Counted from the stretch's first letter, positions 50,724-60,397 are shown. The stretch is 64,000 nt of DNA from Noviherbaspirillum malthae (GCF_015352985.1 NZ_JACYXF010000005.1:62001-126000), one strand, 5' to 3'. The notes: generated by a model from the sequence alone, not told the origin. Numbers and translations: made by a program.

Positions 50724-53291
50724 TTACTTCGTGGCGCGCTCGCCGATATAAGCCAGCGCTTCGTCGACCTGGTCGATCAGGATCAGGCACAAATCGCCTT
50801 CCGACAAGTCCTTGAGCGCCGCATCGATGGCAACAAATTCACCGCGCAGTTCCTGGACTGCCTTGGTGCGTTTTGCATTGGCCAACCCCTGGCGCAGCAG
50901 CGCAATGACTTCTCCGTCCTCGCGGCCGCGCTGGCACTGGTCTTCGTAAAGAATCACGCTGTCGAAGGCGTCGCCGAGGATTTCGGTCTGGCGGACGATG
51001 TCGATGTCGCGCCGGTCGCCCGCGCCGCTGATGACCACCGAACGGCGCTTGGCCGGCATGCTCTCGATCGCATTGACCAGCGCCTGGATCGCATCCGGAT
51101 TATGGCCGTAATCGGCGATCAGCGTTGCGCCGTTGTAGGAGAACAGGTTGAAGCGTCCGGGCGCGCTCTGCGCATCGCTGACGAATGACTTCAGACCGGC
51201 TTCGATCACCTTCCAGTCCAGCCCCAGTCCCCAGGCCGCGCCGATGGAAGCCATCGCATTGTCGACCTGGAAGCCGATGGTGCCGTTGCGGGTCAGCGGG
51301 ATATTGGCCAGCGGAATGCGGTGGATGCGCTTGCCTTCTGCGGCGACGATCGCATTGCCGTCGACATAGACCACGCGGCGGCCCTGCGCGCGGTGCGTGG
51401 TCATGATCGGATGATGCACGTCCTTGGCGAAGTAGGTCACCGAGCCCGGGCAGACGGCGGCCATGCCCGCCACCATCGGGTCGACGGCATTGAGCACGGC
51501 CATGCCGTTCGGCGCCACGTTCTGCACGATCACGCGCTTGACGACCGCCAGGTCTTCGACCGTGGTGATGAAATTCAGGCCGAGGTGGTCGCCGGCGCCG
51601 ATGTTGGTGACGACCGCGACATTGCAGCGGTCGAAGCCGAGGCCTTCGCGCAGCACGCCGCCGCGGGCGGTTTCGAACACGGCCGCATCGACGTCGGGGT
51701 GCATCAGCACGTTGCGGGCGCTGCGCGGGCCGCTGCAGTCGCCGGTATCGATACGCTGGTCGCCGATGTAGACACCGTCGGTGCCGGTCATGCCGACGCG
51801 GTACTTGTTTTCGGCGAGGATATGCGCGGTCAGCTTCACGGTCGTGGTCTTGCCGTTGGTGCCGGCCACCGCTACCACCGGAATGCGGCCGTCGTCGTCT
51901 CCTTTGAACATCGTGGAGATGATCGCCTCGCCGACCGGGCGGCCCTTGCCGAACGACGGCTGCAGGTGCATGCGCAGGCCGGGCGCGGCATTGACTTCGA
52001 CGATGCCGCCGCCCTGATCTTCCAGCGGCTTGATCACGGTTTCGCAGACCACGTCGACGCCGCAGATGTCGAGGCCGACCATCTGCGCCGCTTCGACGGC
52101 GCGCGCCGCCATGTCGGGATGCACATCTTCGGTGACGTCGGTGGCGGTGCCGCCGGTCGACAGGTTGGCATTGTTGCGCAGCACGATGAGCTGGCCGTTG
52201 GGAGGCACGCTGTCGGTGGTGTAACCCTGCTTGGCGAGCGTGGCGCGGGCGATGTCGTCGACGCGGATCTTGGTCAGCGAAGTGGCATGGCCGTCGCCGC
52301 GGCGCGGGTCCTTGTTGACCTGCTCGATCAGCTGGCCGATGGTGTGCTTGCCGTCGCCGGTGACCTGCGGCGGCGCGCGGCGCGCGGCGGCGACCAGCTG
52401 GTCGCCGACCACCAGCAGGCGGAAGTCGTGGCCGGTGATGTAGCGCTCGACGATGACGTCGGTGCTGATCGCATACGCGACATCGAAGGCAGCCAGCACT
52501 TCCTCGCGGGTGCGGATGTTGACTGCCACGCCCTTGCCCTGGTTGCCGTCGCGCGGCTTGACCACGACCGGACCGTCGATCTCGCAGGCGGCCTTCCAGG
52601 CATCTTCCGCGTCGGTGACCGAGCGGCCGTTGGGCACGGGAACGCCGGCCGCATGCAGCAGCATCTTGGTCAGCTCCTTGTCCTGGGCGATGGATTCGGC
52701 GATTGCGCTGGTGCGGCTGGTTTCGGCGGCCTGGATGCGGCGCTGGCGGCTGCCCCAGCCGAACTGCACCATGCTGCCCTCGGTCAGGCGGCGGTAGGGA
52801 ATGCCGCGGGCCACTGCGGCCTGCACGATGGAACCTGTGCTGGGGCCGAGCCGGATGTCTTCATCGAGTTCGCGCAGGCGGGCCAGTGCGCCGTCGAGGT
52901 CGAAGGGCTTGTCTTCCACCGCGCTGCGGCAGAGTTCCTCGGCCAGTTCGAAGGCGAGGCGACCGACGTCTTCCTCGGTGTATTCGACGATGACCTGGTA
53001 AGTGCCCGTCTCGACCGTCTGCACCGCCCGGCTGAAGGTGACCGGGCAGCCGGCCTGGGCCTGCAGGCAGAGGGCGGCGGCTTCGAGCGCATGCGCCATC
53101 GACAGCGGATGCCCGGGATCGGCGGGTTCCTGGAACTTGAGTTCGGGGAAGCGCGCGCGCAGCTGCGGTTCGAAATTCGGCAGCCCGGCGATATTGCGCT
53201 CGGTCTCGTCGCACGATACGACTGCTTCGATCGACGTATGCCGGCTCCACAAGTTAGGCCCGCGCAGTGCGCGGAGTCGCGAAATTTCCAT
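50724..53291 (-). CDS. cphA: Cyanophycin synthetase CphA
   Basis: From the ATG at 53291 (AAGGAAC site) the protein is 855 residues, typical of CphA1. It has the N-terminal domain (SRLRALRGPNLWSRHTSIEA), an ATP-grasp domain (about 215-470; GPVVVKPRDGNQGKGVAVNI, VEVNAAPGLRMHLQPSFGKG) and a Mur-ligase-like domain with P-loop VAGTNGKTTT near 475 and a complete C-terminal lobe (GATLIADYGHNPDAIQALVN). It builds the storage polymer multi-L-arginyl-poly-L-aspartate in the cytosol without a template. It is downstream of cphA' on the same strand, 122 bases apart. No cyanophycinase gene is in the window. Confidence 0.96.
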   Translation of the reverse strand: MEISRLRALRGPNLWSRHTSIEAVVSCDETERNIAGLPNFEPQLRARFPELKFQEPADPGHPLSMAHALEAAALCLQAQAGCPVTFSRAVQTVETGTYQVIVEYTEEDVGRLAFELAEELCRSAVEDKPFDLDGALARLRELDEDIRLGPSTGSIVQAAVARGIPYRRLTEGSMVQFGWGSRQRRIQAAETSRTSAIAESIAQDKELTKMLLHAAGVPVPNGRSVTDAEDAWKAACEIDGPVVVKPRDGNQGKGVAVNIRTREEVLAAFDVAYAISTDVIVERYITGHDFRLLVVGDQLVAAARRAPPQVTGDGKHTIGQLIEQVNKDPRRGDGHATSLTKIRVDDIARATLAKQGYTTDSVPPNGQLIVLRNNANLSTGGTATDVTEDVHPDMAARAVEAAQMVGLDICGVDVVCETVIKPLEDQGGGIVEVNAAPGLRMHLQPSFGKGRPVGEAIISTMFKGDDDGRIPVVAVAGTNGKTTTVKLTAHILAENKYRVGMTGTDGVYIGDQRIDTGDCSGPRSARNVLMHPDVDAAVFETARGGVLREGLGFDRCNVAVVTNIGAGDHLGLNFITTVEDLAVVKRVIVQNVAPNGMAVLNAVDPMVAGMAAVCPGSVTYFAKDVHHPIMTTHRAQGRRVVYVDGNAIVAAEGKRIHRIPLANIPLTRNGTIGFQVDNAMASIGAAWGLGLDWKVIEAGLKSFVSDAQSAPGRFNLFSYNGATLIADYGHNPDAIQALVNAIESMPAKRRSVVISGAGDRRDIDIVRQTEILGDAFDSVILYEDQCQRGREDGEVIALLRQGLANAKRTKAVQELRGEFVAIDAALKDLSEGDLCLILIDQVDEALAYIGERATK

Positions 53292-53413
53292 CAGTATGTT
53301 CCTTGCTTGCCCGGACCCCGCAGCATTGCGGCCGGGCATTTCCTGCTTTTCTCGTTATGCGCCGCGCCGCAGCGATACGGCGCGGATGATAGGTACTGCA
53401 GTACTTAGCCGCT

Positions 53414-55579
53414 TCAGCCGTTGTAGTCGAAGGTTTCCACGCCGGCCAGAATCACATCCGACGCGATGCCCAGCGCCCATCCGGCGCCGACCGCGGCCAG
53501 GATGTTTTCCACCACGTAGCCGCGCCGGTCGAGATTCTTGATGCCGAGACCGGCGATCTTCAGCAGCGGCGTTTCATGCGCGCCGTTGGCCAGCACGATC
53601 TGGCCGCCGCGCACGAAGACCGCGCGTCCGCCCTGCGCGCGATGCTGGGCGACGACATCGTTGTCGGGCGACATGCTGAAGAAGATCACGCCGCCGTCGC
53701 ACAGCTCAGCCATCTCGGCAACGCGCGAATCGGCGCCGTTGAGCACCGCGACGCCTTCCGGCAGCACGATGTCGACCTGGGTGCGGGCGACCTTGAACAT
53801 CTGGTCCGCATCGTCGATGTACAGCTCCGGCAGGCTGGCTTCGGGATCGATATTGGTGACCACGCCGACCTGGCAGCGGTCATAGGCGATGCCTTCGGTG
53901 AGGATGGAGCGGTAGCCGGCTTCGAGTACGGCGGCATCGACCGCGCGGTTCATCAGCACGCGCTGCGCAGACTTCCAGTTGGCGCAGTCGCCCTTGTCCA
54001 TGCGGCGCTGGCCGAGGTAGAGGCCGTCGCTGCCGGCGACCGCGACATTGAGGCCGTGCAGGCGCATCAGGCTGCCGATCAGGCGCGACACCATGGTCTT
54101 GCCGCGGCTGCCGGTGACGCCGACGATGGGAATGCGGCCGTTTTCCTGCTCGGGGAACAGGTGGTTGACGATGGCGCTACCGACGGGACGCGGCTTGCCG
54201 CTGGCCGGCTTCAGGTGCATCAGCAGGCCGGGGCCGGCATTGACCTCGACGATGGCGCCGCCCTGTTCTTCCAGCGGACGGGAGATGTCTTCGGCCACGA
54301 GGTCCACGCCGGCGATGTCGAGGCCGACGATGCGCGCGGCCAGGGCTGCGGCTGCCGCGACGCGCGGATGCACTTCATCGGTGATGTCGAAGGCGACGTT
54401 GCCGTGGCGCTGGATCAGCACCGTCTTGCCGGCCGGCGGCACCGAGTCGGGGCCGAGCCCCTGGCGCTCGAGCACCAGCAGCACGGTCGGGTCTTCCTCG
54501 TAGGTAATCAGGTTGAGGGGGAATTCCTCGTTTTCGCCGCGGCGCGGATCGGTATTGATCTGGGAATTGATCAGCTCGGTCACATTCGATACGCCGTCGC
54601 CGACGACGGTCGCCAGCTCGCCCTTGGCGGCGGCCACCATCTTGCCGCCGACCACCAGCAGGCGGTGTTCGTTGCCGCGGATGAAACGCTCGACGATCAC
54701 GCCGCTGCCTTCCTGCTCGGCCAGCCTGTAGGCGGACTCGACTTCCTCGCGGGTATTGAGATCGGTGGACACGCCGCGGCCATGGTTGCCGTCGGAAGGC
54801 TTGACCACGACCGGAATGCCGATGTCTTCCGCGGCATCCCAGGCTTCCTCGATGCTGTCCACCAGGCGGCCTTCCGGAATCGGCACGCCGCAGGACGACA
54901 GCAGGCTCTTGGTCAGGTCCTTGTCGCTCGAAATGCTTTCCGCGATTGCGCTGGTCTGGTCGGTTTCCGCGGTCCAGATGCGGCGCGAGCGGCTGCCGTA
55001 GCCGAGCTGCACCAGGTTGCCTTCGTTCAGGCGCAGCGAGGGAATGCCGCGGTCGACGGCGGCATCGACGATATTGGCGGTGCTGGGGCCCAGCGCAACC
55101 GATTCGGCCAGCTCGCTCAGGCTCTTGACGGTGGCTTCGACGTCATAGGGCTTGTCCTCGATGGCCGCCATGACCAGGTCGCGCGAGGCGACCAGCGCGG
55201 CGCGGCTGACCTCTTCGTAGCGGGCACGCACGGTGAGCTTGTAGACGCCGCGTTTGGACGTCTCGCGCGCCTTGCCGAAACCGGTCTGCACGCCGGCAAG
55301 ATTCTGCAGCTCGATCATCACGTGTTCCATGATGTGCGCCGGCCAGGTGCCGTCGCGCAGGCGCTGCAGGAAACCGCCGCGCTCGCCGATGCCGCAGCGA
55401 TGCTCGATCAGGCCGGGCAGCCAGGCGGTCAGGCGGTCGTAGAATCCGGGAATGGTGTTGGAAGGCGAATCTTCCAGGTCGCCGATGTCAACCCATGCCT
55501 CGATCACCGGACGATAGGTCCATATATTCGGGCCGCGCAGAGACATCACATTGATGATCTCAATGGTTTTGTTGTTCAT
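53414..55579 (-). CDS. cphA': Second cyanophycin synthetase-type protein, CphA'
   Basis: This 721-residue paralogue shares the N-terminal domain (LRGPNIWTYRPVIEAWVDIG), the ATP-grasp domain (IPVVVKPSDGNHGRGVSTDL, VEVNAGPGLLMHLKPASGKP) and the first part of the Mur-ligase domain, with P-loop VTGSRGKTMVSRLIG near 488. It ends about 130 residues earlier than CphA, so the Mur-ligase C-terminal lobe is missing. The stop is clean with no frameshift signs, so this is the natural form. Pairs of cphA and cphA' occur in Burkholderiales such as Cupriavidus. Whether it adds residues, primes or only assists CphA is not known from sequence. Confidence 0.93.
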   Translation of the reverse strand: MNNKTIEIINVMSLRGPNIWTYRPVIEAWVDIGDLEDSPSNTIPGFYDRLTAWLPGLIEHRCGIGERGGFLQRLRDGTWPAHIMEHVMIELQNLAGVQTGFGKARETSKRGVYKLTVRARYEEVSRAALVASRDLVMAAIEDKPYDVEATVKSLSELAESVALGPSTANIVDAAVDRGIPSLRLNEGNLVQLGYGSRSRRIWTAETDQTSAIAESISSDKDLTKSLLSSCGVPIPEGRLVDSIEEAWDAAEDIGIPVVVKPSDGNHGRGVSTDLNTREEVESAYRLAEQEGSGVIVERFIRGNEHRLLVVGGKMVAAAKGELATVVGDGVSNVTELINSQINTDPRRGENEEFPLNLITYEEDPTVLLVLERQGLGPDSVPPAGKTVLIQRHGNVAFDITDEVHPRVAAAAALAARIVGLDIAGVDLVAEDISRPLEEQGGAIVEVNAGPGLLMHLKPASGKPRPVGSAIVNHLFPEQENGRIPIVGVTGSRGKTMVSRLIGSLMRLHGLNVAVAGSDGLYLGQRRMDKGDCANWKSAQRVLMNRAVDAAVLEAGYRSILTEGIAYDRCQVGVVTNIDPEASLPELYIDDADQMFKVARTQVDIVLPEGVAVLNGADSRVAEMAELCDGGVIFFSMSPDNDVVAQHRAQGGRAVFVRGGQIVLANGAHETPLLKIAGLGIKNLDRRGYVVENILAAVGAGWALGIASDVILAGVETFDYNG

Positions 55580-55848
55580 TTAATACGAGAGGCTTAAGGA
55601 TAAGTGCCAAGTAAGGGCCGTTGGTTTCCGAGGATCTTTTAAACTGTCTCTTGTTGGCCGGTGTATGGATAACGCATCAAAAGGACGATAGTTTACTGAA
55701 AGCGCGAAAAAATTATCGGACAGAATCCGCTCCTGCAAAACAACATTATCGCCTCTCGGTATACTTGGCGCCACATCAGTGCACCGGCCGCACGCCAAAT
55801 TTACATTCTGCAAACAAATTACCTCCTGTTTGCCCTTTCAGAGCTTGA

Positions 55849-58128
55849 ATGAACACAGCATCCCCCATGGCACTGCCTGCCAAGAGTCCGCTTCCGGCGG
55901 CATGGCAACAAAAGCTGCATCCGCATCTGCGCGACGGCGAAACCGTCATTGCCGCGCTTGAACTCGATCTCGACCTGAACCTGCGCTTCGCCGCGGGCAT
56001 TGTCATCGTGACCAGCCGGCGCCTGCTGGCGGCGTCAGGAGCGGATGCCGACTGGCAGGAGTGGCCGTTCCGGGCCGAGTTGGCATTGGCGCACCATGAC
56101 CATGCCGGCGTGGGCACGCTGGAATTGCATGACAGTCAACATCGGCTCTCCGCCTGGCGATACACCCTCGGCCACAATCCCGAGGCGCTGCGGCTGATCA
56201 AGCACTTCGAGCAGCAGCGCGAGGCGATGCTGAGCGGACATGCTCACAGGGAGCCGGAACAGGCCGTCTGTCCGAGCTGCAAGGCGCCCTTGCCGGAAGA
56301 CCAGGAAGATTGCCCGATATGCACGCGGGAAATTCATACCCCGCCATCGACTTGGACACTGTTTCGCCTGTGGCGTTTCGCCAAGCCGTACAAGGGCCAG
56401 CTGCTGCTGGGCTTCCTGCTGACGCTGGCGTCGACCGCGGCCACGCTGGTGCCGCCCTATCTGTCGATGCCGCTCATGGACAACGTGCTGATTCCCTATC
56501 AGAACGGCCAGTCCATTGATGTCGATCTGGTCGCGCTCTATCTGTCCGGCCTGTTCGGCGCGGCGCTGGTGGCCTGGGTGCTCGGCTGGGCGCGCACCTA
56601 CATCCTGGCGCTGGTGAGCGAACGCATCGGCGCCGACCTGCGCACCTCGACCTACGAGCATCTGCTGCGGCTGTCGCTCGAGTACTTCGGCGGCCGCCGC
56701 ACCGGCGACCTGATGGCGCGCATCGGCTCGGAGACCGACCGCATCTGCGTGTTCCTGTCGCTGCACCTGCTCGACTTCGCCACCGACGTGCTGATGATCG
56801 GCATGACGGCGGTGATCCTGGTGTCGATCAATCCCTGGCTGGCGCTGGTGACACTGCTGCCGCTGCCCTTCATCGCCTGGATGATTCATGTGGTGCGCGA
56901 CAAGCTGCGCCACGGCTTCGAGAAGATCGACCGGGTCTGGGGCGAAGTCACCAACGTGCTGGCCGACACCATTCCCGGCATCCGCGTGGTCAAGGCCTTT
57001 GCCCAGGAAAAGCGCGAAGCGGCGCGTTTCCGCGAAGCCAACAAGCACAACCTGCAGATCAACGACCGCGTCAACAAGGTATGGTCGCTGTTTTCCCCGA
57101 CCGTCACTTTCCTGACCGAAATCGGGCTGCTGATCGTCTGGGCGGTCGGCATCTGGCAGGTATCGAAGGGCCTGATCACCGTCGGCGTGCTGACCGCCTT
57201 CCTGGCCTATATCGGCCGCTTCTACACGCGACTCGATTCCATGAGCCGCATCGTGTCGGTCACGCAGAAGGCGGCGGCCGGCGCCAAGCGCATCTTCGAC
57301 ATCCTCGACCATGTCTCCAGCGTGCCGGAATCGCAGAACCCGGTGCACCTGCAGCGCATCGAGGGCAGCATCCACATCAAGGATGTCGGCTTCCGCTACG
57401 GCAACCGTGCGGTGCTGCGCGGCGTCGATCTGCAGATCAAGCCGGGCGAGATGATTGGCCTGGTCGGCCACAGCGGTTCGGGCAAGAGCACGCTGGTCAA
57501 CCTGATCTGCCGCTTCTATGACGTCTCGGACGGCGCGATCCTGGTCGACGGCGTCGACATCCGTTCGCTGCCGGTGGCCGAGTACCGCCGTCACATCGGC
57601 CTGGTGCTGCAGGAGCCCTTCCTGTTCTTCGGCACCATCGCCGACAACATCGCCTACGGCAAGCCGAACGCGACGCGCGAAGACATCATCGCCGCAGCGC
57701 GCGCGGCCAATGCGCATGAATTCATCCTGCGCCTGCCGCACGGCTACGACTCCATGGTCGGCGAACGCGGCCAGACGCTGTCGGGCGGCGAGCGCCAGCG
57801 CATTTCCATCGCCCGCGCGCTGCTGATCGATCCGCAGCTGCTGATTCTCGACGAAGCGACCTCCTCGGTCGATACCAGCACCGAGAAGGAAATCCAGAAG
57901 GCGCTCGACAACCTGGTGCGCGGCCGCACCACCATCGCCATCGCGCACCGCCTGTCGACGCTGCGCCAGGCGGACCGCCTCGTGGTACTCGACAAGGGAC
58001 AGATCGTCGAAGTCGGCAAGCATGAGGAATTGCTGGCGCGCGGCGGCGCCTACTTCAAGCTGTACCAGGCGCAGCAGCGCCAGGCCGAAAACGAAGGACT
58101 GGTTGAAATGAGCGAGGACATGGCATGA
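55849..58128 (+). CDS. Cyanophycin-associated ABC exporter with zinc-ribbon N-terminal domain
   Basis: The 759-residue protein has an N-terminal domain of about 160 residues (TVIAALELDLDLNLRFAAGI strand pattern) ending in a zinc ribbon with Cys141, Cys144, Cys155 and Cys158 (CPSCK, CPICT). It is followed by a six-helix ABC exporter domain (about 170-480) and an ATPase domain with GHSGSGKST, LSGGERQR and LLILDEATSS. The type IV exporter core is MsbA-like. Its place next to cphA'/cphA and DUF1854 is conserved in betaproteobacteria as I recall, which links it to cyanophycin. The substrate is unknown. The stop overlaps the DUF1854 start (ATGA). Confidence 0.9.
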   Translation: MNTASPMALPAKSPLPAAWQQKLHPHLRDGETVIAALELDLDLNLRFAAGIVIVTSRRLLAASGADADWQEWPFRAELALAHHDHAGVGTLELHDSQHRLSAWRYTLGHNPEALRLIKHFEQQREAMLSGHAHREPEQAVCPSCKAPLPEDQEDCPICTREIHTPPSTWTLFRLWRFAKPYKGQLLLGFLLTLASTAATLVPPYLSMPLMDNVLIPYQNGQSIDVDLVALYLSGLFGAALVAWVLGWARTYILALVSERIGADLRTSTYEHLLRLSLEYFGGRRTGDLMARIGSETDRICVFLSLHLLDFATDVLMIGMTAVILVSINPWLALVTLLPLPFIAWMIHVVRDKLRHGFEKIDRVWGEVTNVLADTIPGIRVVKAFAQEKREAARFREANKHNLQINDRVNKVWSLFSPTVTFLTEIGLLIVWAVGIWQVSKGLITVGVLTAFLAYIGRFYTRLDSMSRIVSVTQKAAAGAKRIFDILDHVSSVPESQNPVHLQRIEGSIHIKDVGFRYGNRAVLRGVDLQIKPGEMIGLVGHSGSGKSTLVNLICRFYDVSDGAILVDGVDIRSLPVAEYRRHIGLVLQEPFLFFGTIADNIAYGKPNATREDIIAAARAANAHEFILRLPHGYDSMVGERGQTLSGGERQRISIARALLIDPQLLILDEATSSVDTSTEKEIQKALDNLVRGRTTIAIAHRLSTLRQADRLVVLDKGQIVEVGKHEELLARGGAYFKLYQAQQRQAENEGLVEMSEDMA

Positions 58129-58586
58129 ACGACTTCACACTGACTCGCAATCCTTTCGGCAAGCTGGTGTTTGCCTCGGAGCAGGGCACGCATGTGGGCG
58201 TGGTGCCGGTGCGCGCCTTTCCGATTGCCGCGCCCGACACCGGCATCGCGCTGGTGGACACCGACGGGCATGAGCTCGCCTGGATCGAGCGGCTGGCCGA
58301 CCTGCCGCAGGCGACCCGGACCCTTCTGGAAGAGGAATTGAAAAGCCGCGAGTTCCTGCCGGAAATCAGGCGCATCGTCGAAGTGTCGACGTTCGCCGTG
58401 CCCAGCACCTGGAAGGTGGAAACCGACCGCGGCCTTGCCAGCTTCGTGCTCAAGGGCGAGGAAGACATCCGGCGCGTGGCCGAATCGACGCTGCTGATCG
58501 CCGACAGCCACGGCGTGCAGTTTCTGATCCGCGACACGCAGGCGCTGGACAAGGCCAGCAAGAAGATCCTCGACCGCTTCCTTTAA
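58125..58586 (+). CDS. DUF1854 protein of the cyanophycin locus
   Basis: The 153-residue protein matches DUF1854 (FTLTRNPFGKLVFASEQGTH, VRAFPIAAPDTGIALVDTDG, LKSREFLPEIRRIVEVSTFA, PSTWKVETDRGLASFVLKGE, LIADSHGVQFLIRD). It has no signal or membrane segment, so it is cytosolic. Its function is unknown, but co-occurrence with the ABC transporter, through a 4-base overlap, indicates they work together, perhaps as a regulatory or substrate-loading partner. Confidence 0.92.
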   Translation: MNDFTLTRNPFGKLVFASEQGTHVGVVPVRAFPIAAPDTGIALVDTDGHELAWIERLADLPQATRTLLEEELKSREFLPEIRRIVEVSTFAVPSTWKVETDRGLASFVLKGEEDIRRVAESTLLIADSHGVQFLIRDTQALDKASKKILDRFL

Positions 58587-58644
58587 GCCTTGCGCCTTTG
58601 AAGCGGTCTCACGTCATCCAAAGAACGTGAAGCTGCCGGATCTG

Positions 58645-59097
58645 CTAGATCTGCTTCGCTTCCGCGGCCACCAGCACGCTGCAGCGGATTTTCTCCACCA
58701 GCACCGCATCCATGGCGCCGCGCCACCACCGCATTGCGAACGGCTTGTGGCGCGAGTGGCCGACGATCACCAGCTCGATGCATAGGCGGTTGACGAGGTC
58801 GCCGATGACGGTCACAGGCTCGCCGACCTCGAGATGCGGCGTCACGCTCAGGCCGCCTTCGGCCAGCATCCTGCGGCCGGACTCCAGCACCTGCGCCATC
58901 GCATCGCGTTCGGCGAGTTCCTCGTCCATGGTCGGCACCGCGGCTACGAATTCCCCGGCCAGAACGATCGGCGTCGGCGATACTACCGCAAGCAGATGCA
59001 CCTGGGCGGCCGGCCCCGGCGCAAGCCGTATGCATTCCTGCAGCGCGAGCCGGCTTTCCGGCGTGCCGTTATAGGCGACCAGTATTTTCTGATACAT
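58645..59097 (-). CDS. Universal stress protein (UspA family)
   Basis: The 150-residue cytosolic protein has the UspA fold: KILVAYNGTPESRLALQECI at the start and the ATP-loop region ELVIVGHSRHKPFAMRWWRG AMDAVLVE, close to the G-2x-G-9x-G(S/T) pattern though altered (GHSRHKPFAMRWW). It is 60 bases from the convergent DUF1854 gene. Such proteins respond to starvation and stress, in many cases by binding ATP. Regulation here is not visible. Confidence 0.9.
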   Translation of the reverse strand: MYQKILVAYNGTPESRLALQECIRLAPGPAAQVHLLAVVSPTPIVLAGEFVAAVPTMDEELAERDAMAQVLESGRRMLAEGGLSVTPHLEVGEPVTVIGDLVNRLCIELVIVGHSRHKPFAMRWWRGAMDAVLVEKIRCSVLVAAEAKQI

Positions 59098-59264
59098 GCT
59101 TGCCCCCTTGGTAAGTGAATGTGTAAGTACGCGCGCTTGGCCGCGATGTTAAAAATTTGACTCCCTGATTCATCATACAGCGCAAGTGGACTTCGGCAAT
59201 CGGTTTTGCGCAATGTCAGGCTGCGTGCGCTGCCAGCGCATGATGAATGATCGACGGCGGCTTT

Positions 59265-59825
59265 TTAATTTTTCTGCGCCAGCGCCTTTTCGACGTCGGA
59301 TACGAGTTGCTTGTCATCGGGCGTCACACGGCTTCCGTAGTTGGCTACCACCTTGCCGCTGCGGTCGATCAGGTACTTGTGAAAATTCCACTTGGGTGAA
59401 GTCCCCGTGATCTTTGCCAGTTCCGCATGCAGCGGATTGGCCTCCTTGCCGGTGACCGAGCTCTTGGCGAACATCGGAAACTTGACGCCATAGGTATTGA
59501 AGCAGAAATCGGCGATCTGCTTGCTGTCGCCCGGCTCCTGGCCGCCGAAGTCATTGGACGGGAAGCCGAGCACGACGAGGCCGCGCGGCTGATATTTGGC
59601 GTAGAGTTTTTCCAGTCCCTCGTACTGGCTGGTATAGCCGCAATAGCTGGCCGTATTCACCACCAGCACCACCTGCCCCGCATACTTGCAGAGCTGTTGG
59701 GGCGCATCGTCCTGCAGCCGGTTGAAGCGCTGGTTCAGGAGCGCCGGACAGGCCGCATCCGGCTGCGCCATCACAGGCGCCGCTGCGGCAAGCAGCAGGC
59801 CCGAAAGAATCAGGTGTGTGACCAT
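59265..59825 (-). CDS. Exported glutathione peroxidase
   Basis: The start at 59825 follows a GAGGAG site and gives 186 residues. A signal peptide (MVTHLILSGLLLAAAAPVMA) directs it to the periplasm. The catalytic residues fit the family: Cys in NTASYCGYTSQYEGL, then GFPSNDFGGQEPG with Gln, and KWNFHKYLIDR with Trp and Asn. These thiol peroxidases reduce hydrogen and lipid peroxides using thioredoxin or glutathione. The NDF in place of NQF is a mild variation. Confidence 0.9.
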   Translation of the reverse strand: MVTHLILSGLLLAAAAPVMAQPDAACPALLNQRFNRLQDDAPQQLCKYAGQVVLVVNTASYCGYTSQYEGLEKLYAKYQPRGLVVLGFPSNDFGGQEPGDSKQIADFCFNTYGVKFPMFAKSSVTGKEANPLHAELAKITGTSPKWNFHKYLIDRSGKVVANYGSRVTPDDKQLVSDVEKALAQKN

Positions 59826-59986
59826 GGTCGGCTCCTCATTGAATATTCGGCAATTGTCCGGCAAGTCGAGGCATTGTATGTGAAAAAAGACACGAAAATG
59901 CCACAAGGAAAGTTTCTCGCATACACTGGAGGCTAGTTATTCCATGATAGGCAAAGCCGTCCCGTTCACAATAAGGATTTTGTCCG

Positions 59987-60397
59987 ATGCTGAAAGTTGT
60001 CGTCATCGATGCCAATGCAATCTCCCGCAACCTGCTGACCAGCGTACTGACGAGCGGCGGACATGACGTGGTGGGCGACGCCAATACCAGTGCGGCAGGG
60101 ATGGCGGCGATGATCAAGCTGCAGCCGCAGCTGGTGTGCATCGATATCGGCACGCCGGACGACGAGGGATTCGGCAGGCTCGACACCCTGCGCAGCAGTT
60201 TGCCGAAAGCCTTGATCTTTCTCGTGTCGGGCAAGATGGAAGCAGCGACCGTGCAGCGGGCCATGGAAAGCGGCGTGCAGGGATTCATCGTCAAGCCTTT
60301 CAACGGCGCTACCGTCCTGACAAGCATCCGCAACGCCATCATCAAGATTGCCCGGCAACATCGTCAAGCAGCCACGTCAAACAACCCCGCTGAGTAA
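59987..60397 (+). CDS. Stand-alone response-regulator receiver protein
   Basis: The 136-residue protein is a single receiver domain. The phospho-acceptor is Asp53 (VCIDIGTPDD), with the Ser81 switch (FLVSGK) and Lys103 (IVKPFN). The acidic pocket has only Asp8, because the usual second acid is Ala9. There is no output domain, so it probably works by protein contacts, like CheY or a phosphorelay intermediate. It has an AAGGA site. No histidine kinase is adjacent; the orphan kinase at 18.2 kb is one candidate partner, which is speculative. Confidence 0.88.
   Translation: MLKVVVIDANAISRNLLTSVLTSGGHDVVGDANTSAAGMAAMIKLQPQLVCIDIGTPDDEGFGRLDTLRSSLPKALIFLVSGKMEAATVQRAMESGVQGFIVKPFNGATVLTSIRNAIIKIARQHRQAATSNNPAE

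Noticed and set aside
51321..55597. Two very long plus-strand ORFs (695 and 673 codons) opposite cphA and cphA'
   Set aside because: They are antisense shadows created by strong third-position GC bias. Their translations are low-complexity, rich in Ala, Asp, His and Arg, and show no domain, while the minus-strand proteins match cyanophycin synthetases throughout.
56035..58023. 662-codon minus-strand ORF opposite the cyanophycin-associated ABC transporter
   Set aside because: Shadow of a well-supported ABC transporter; its translation is Gln/His/Arg/Asp-rich with no recognisable domain.
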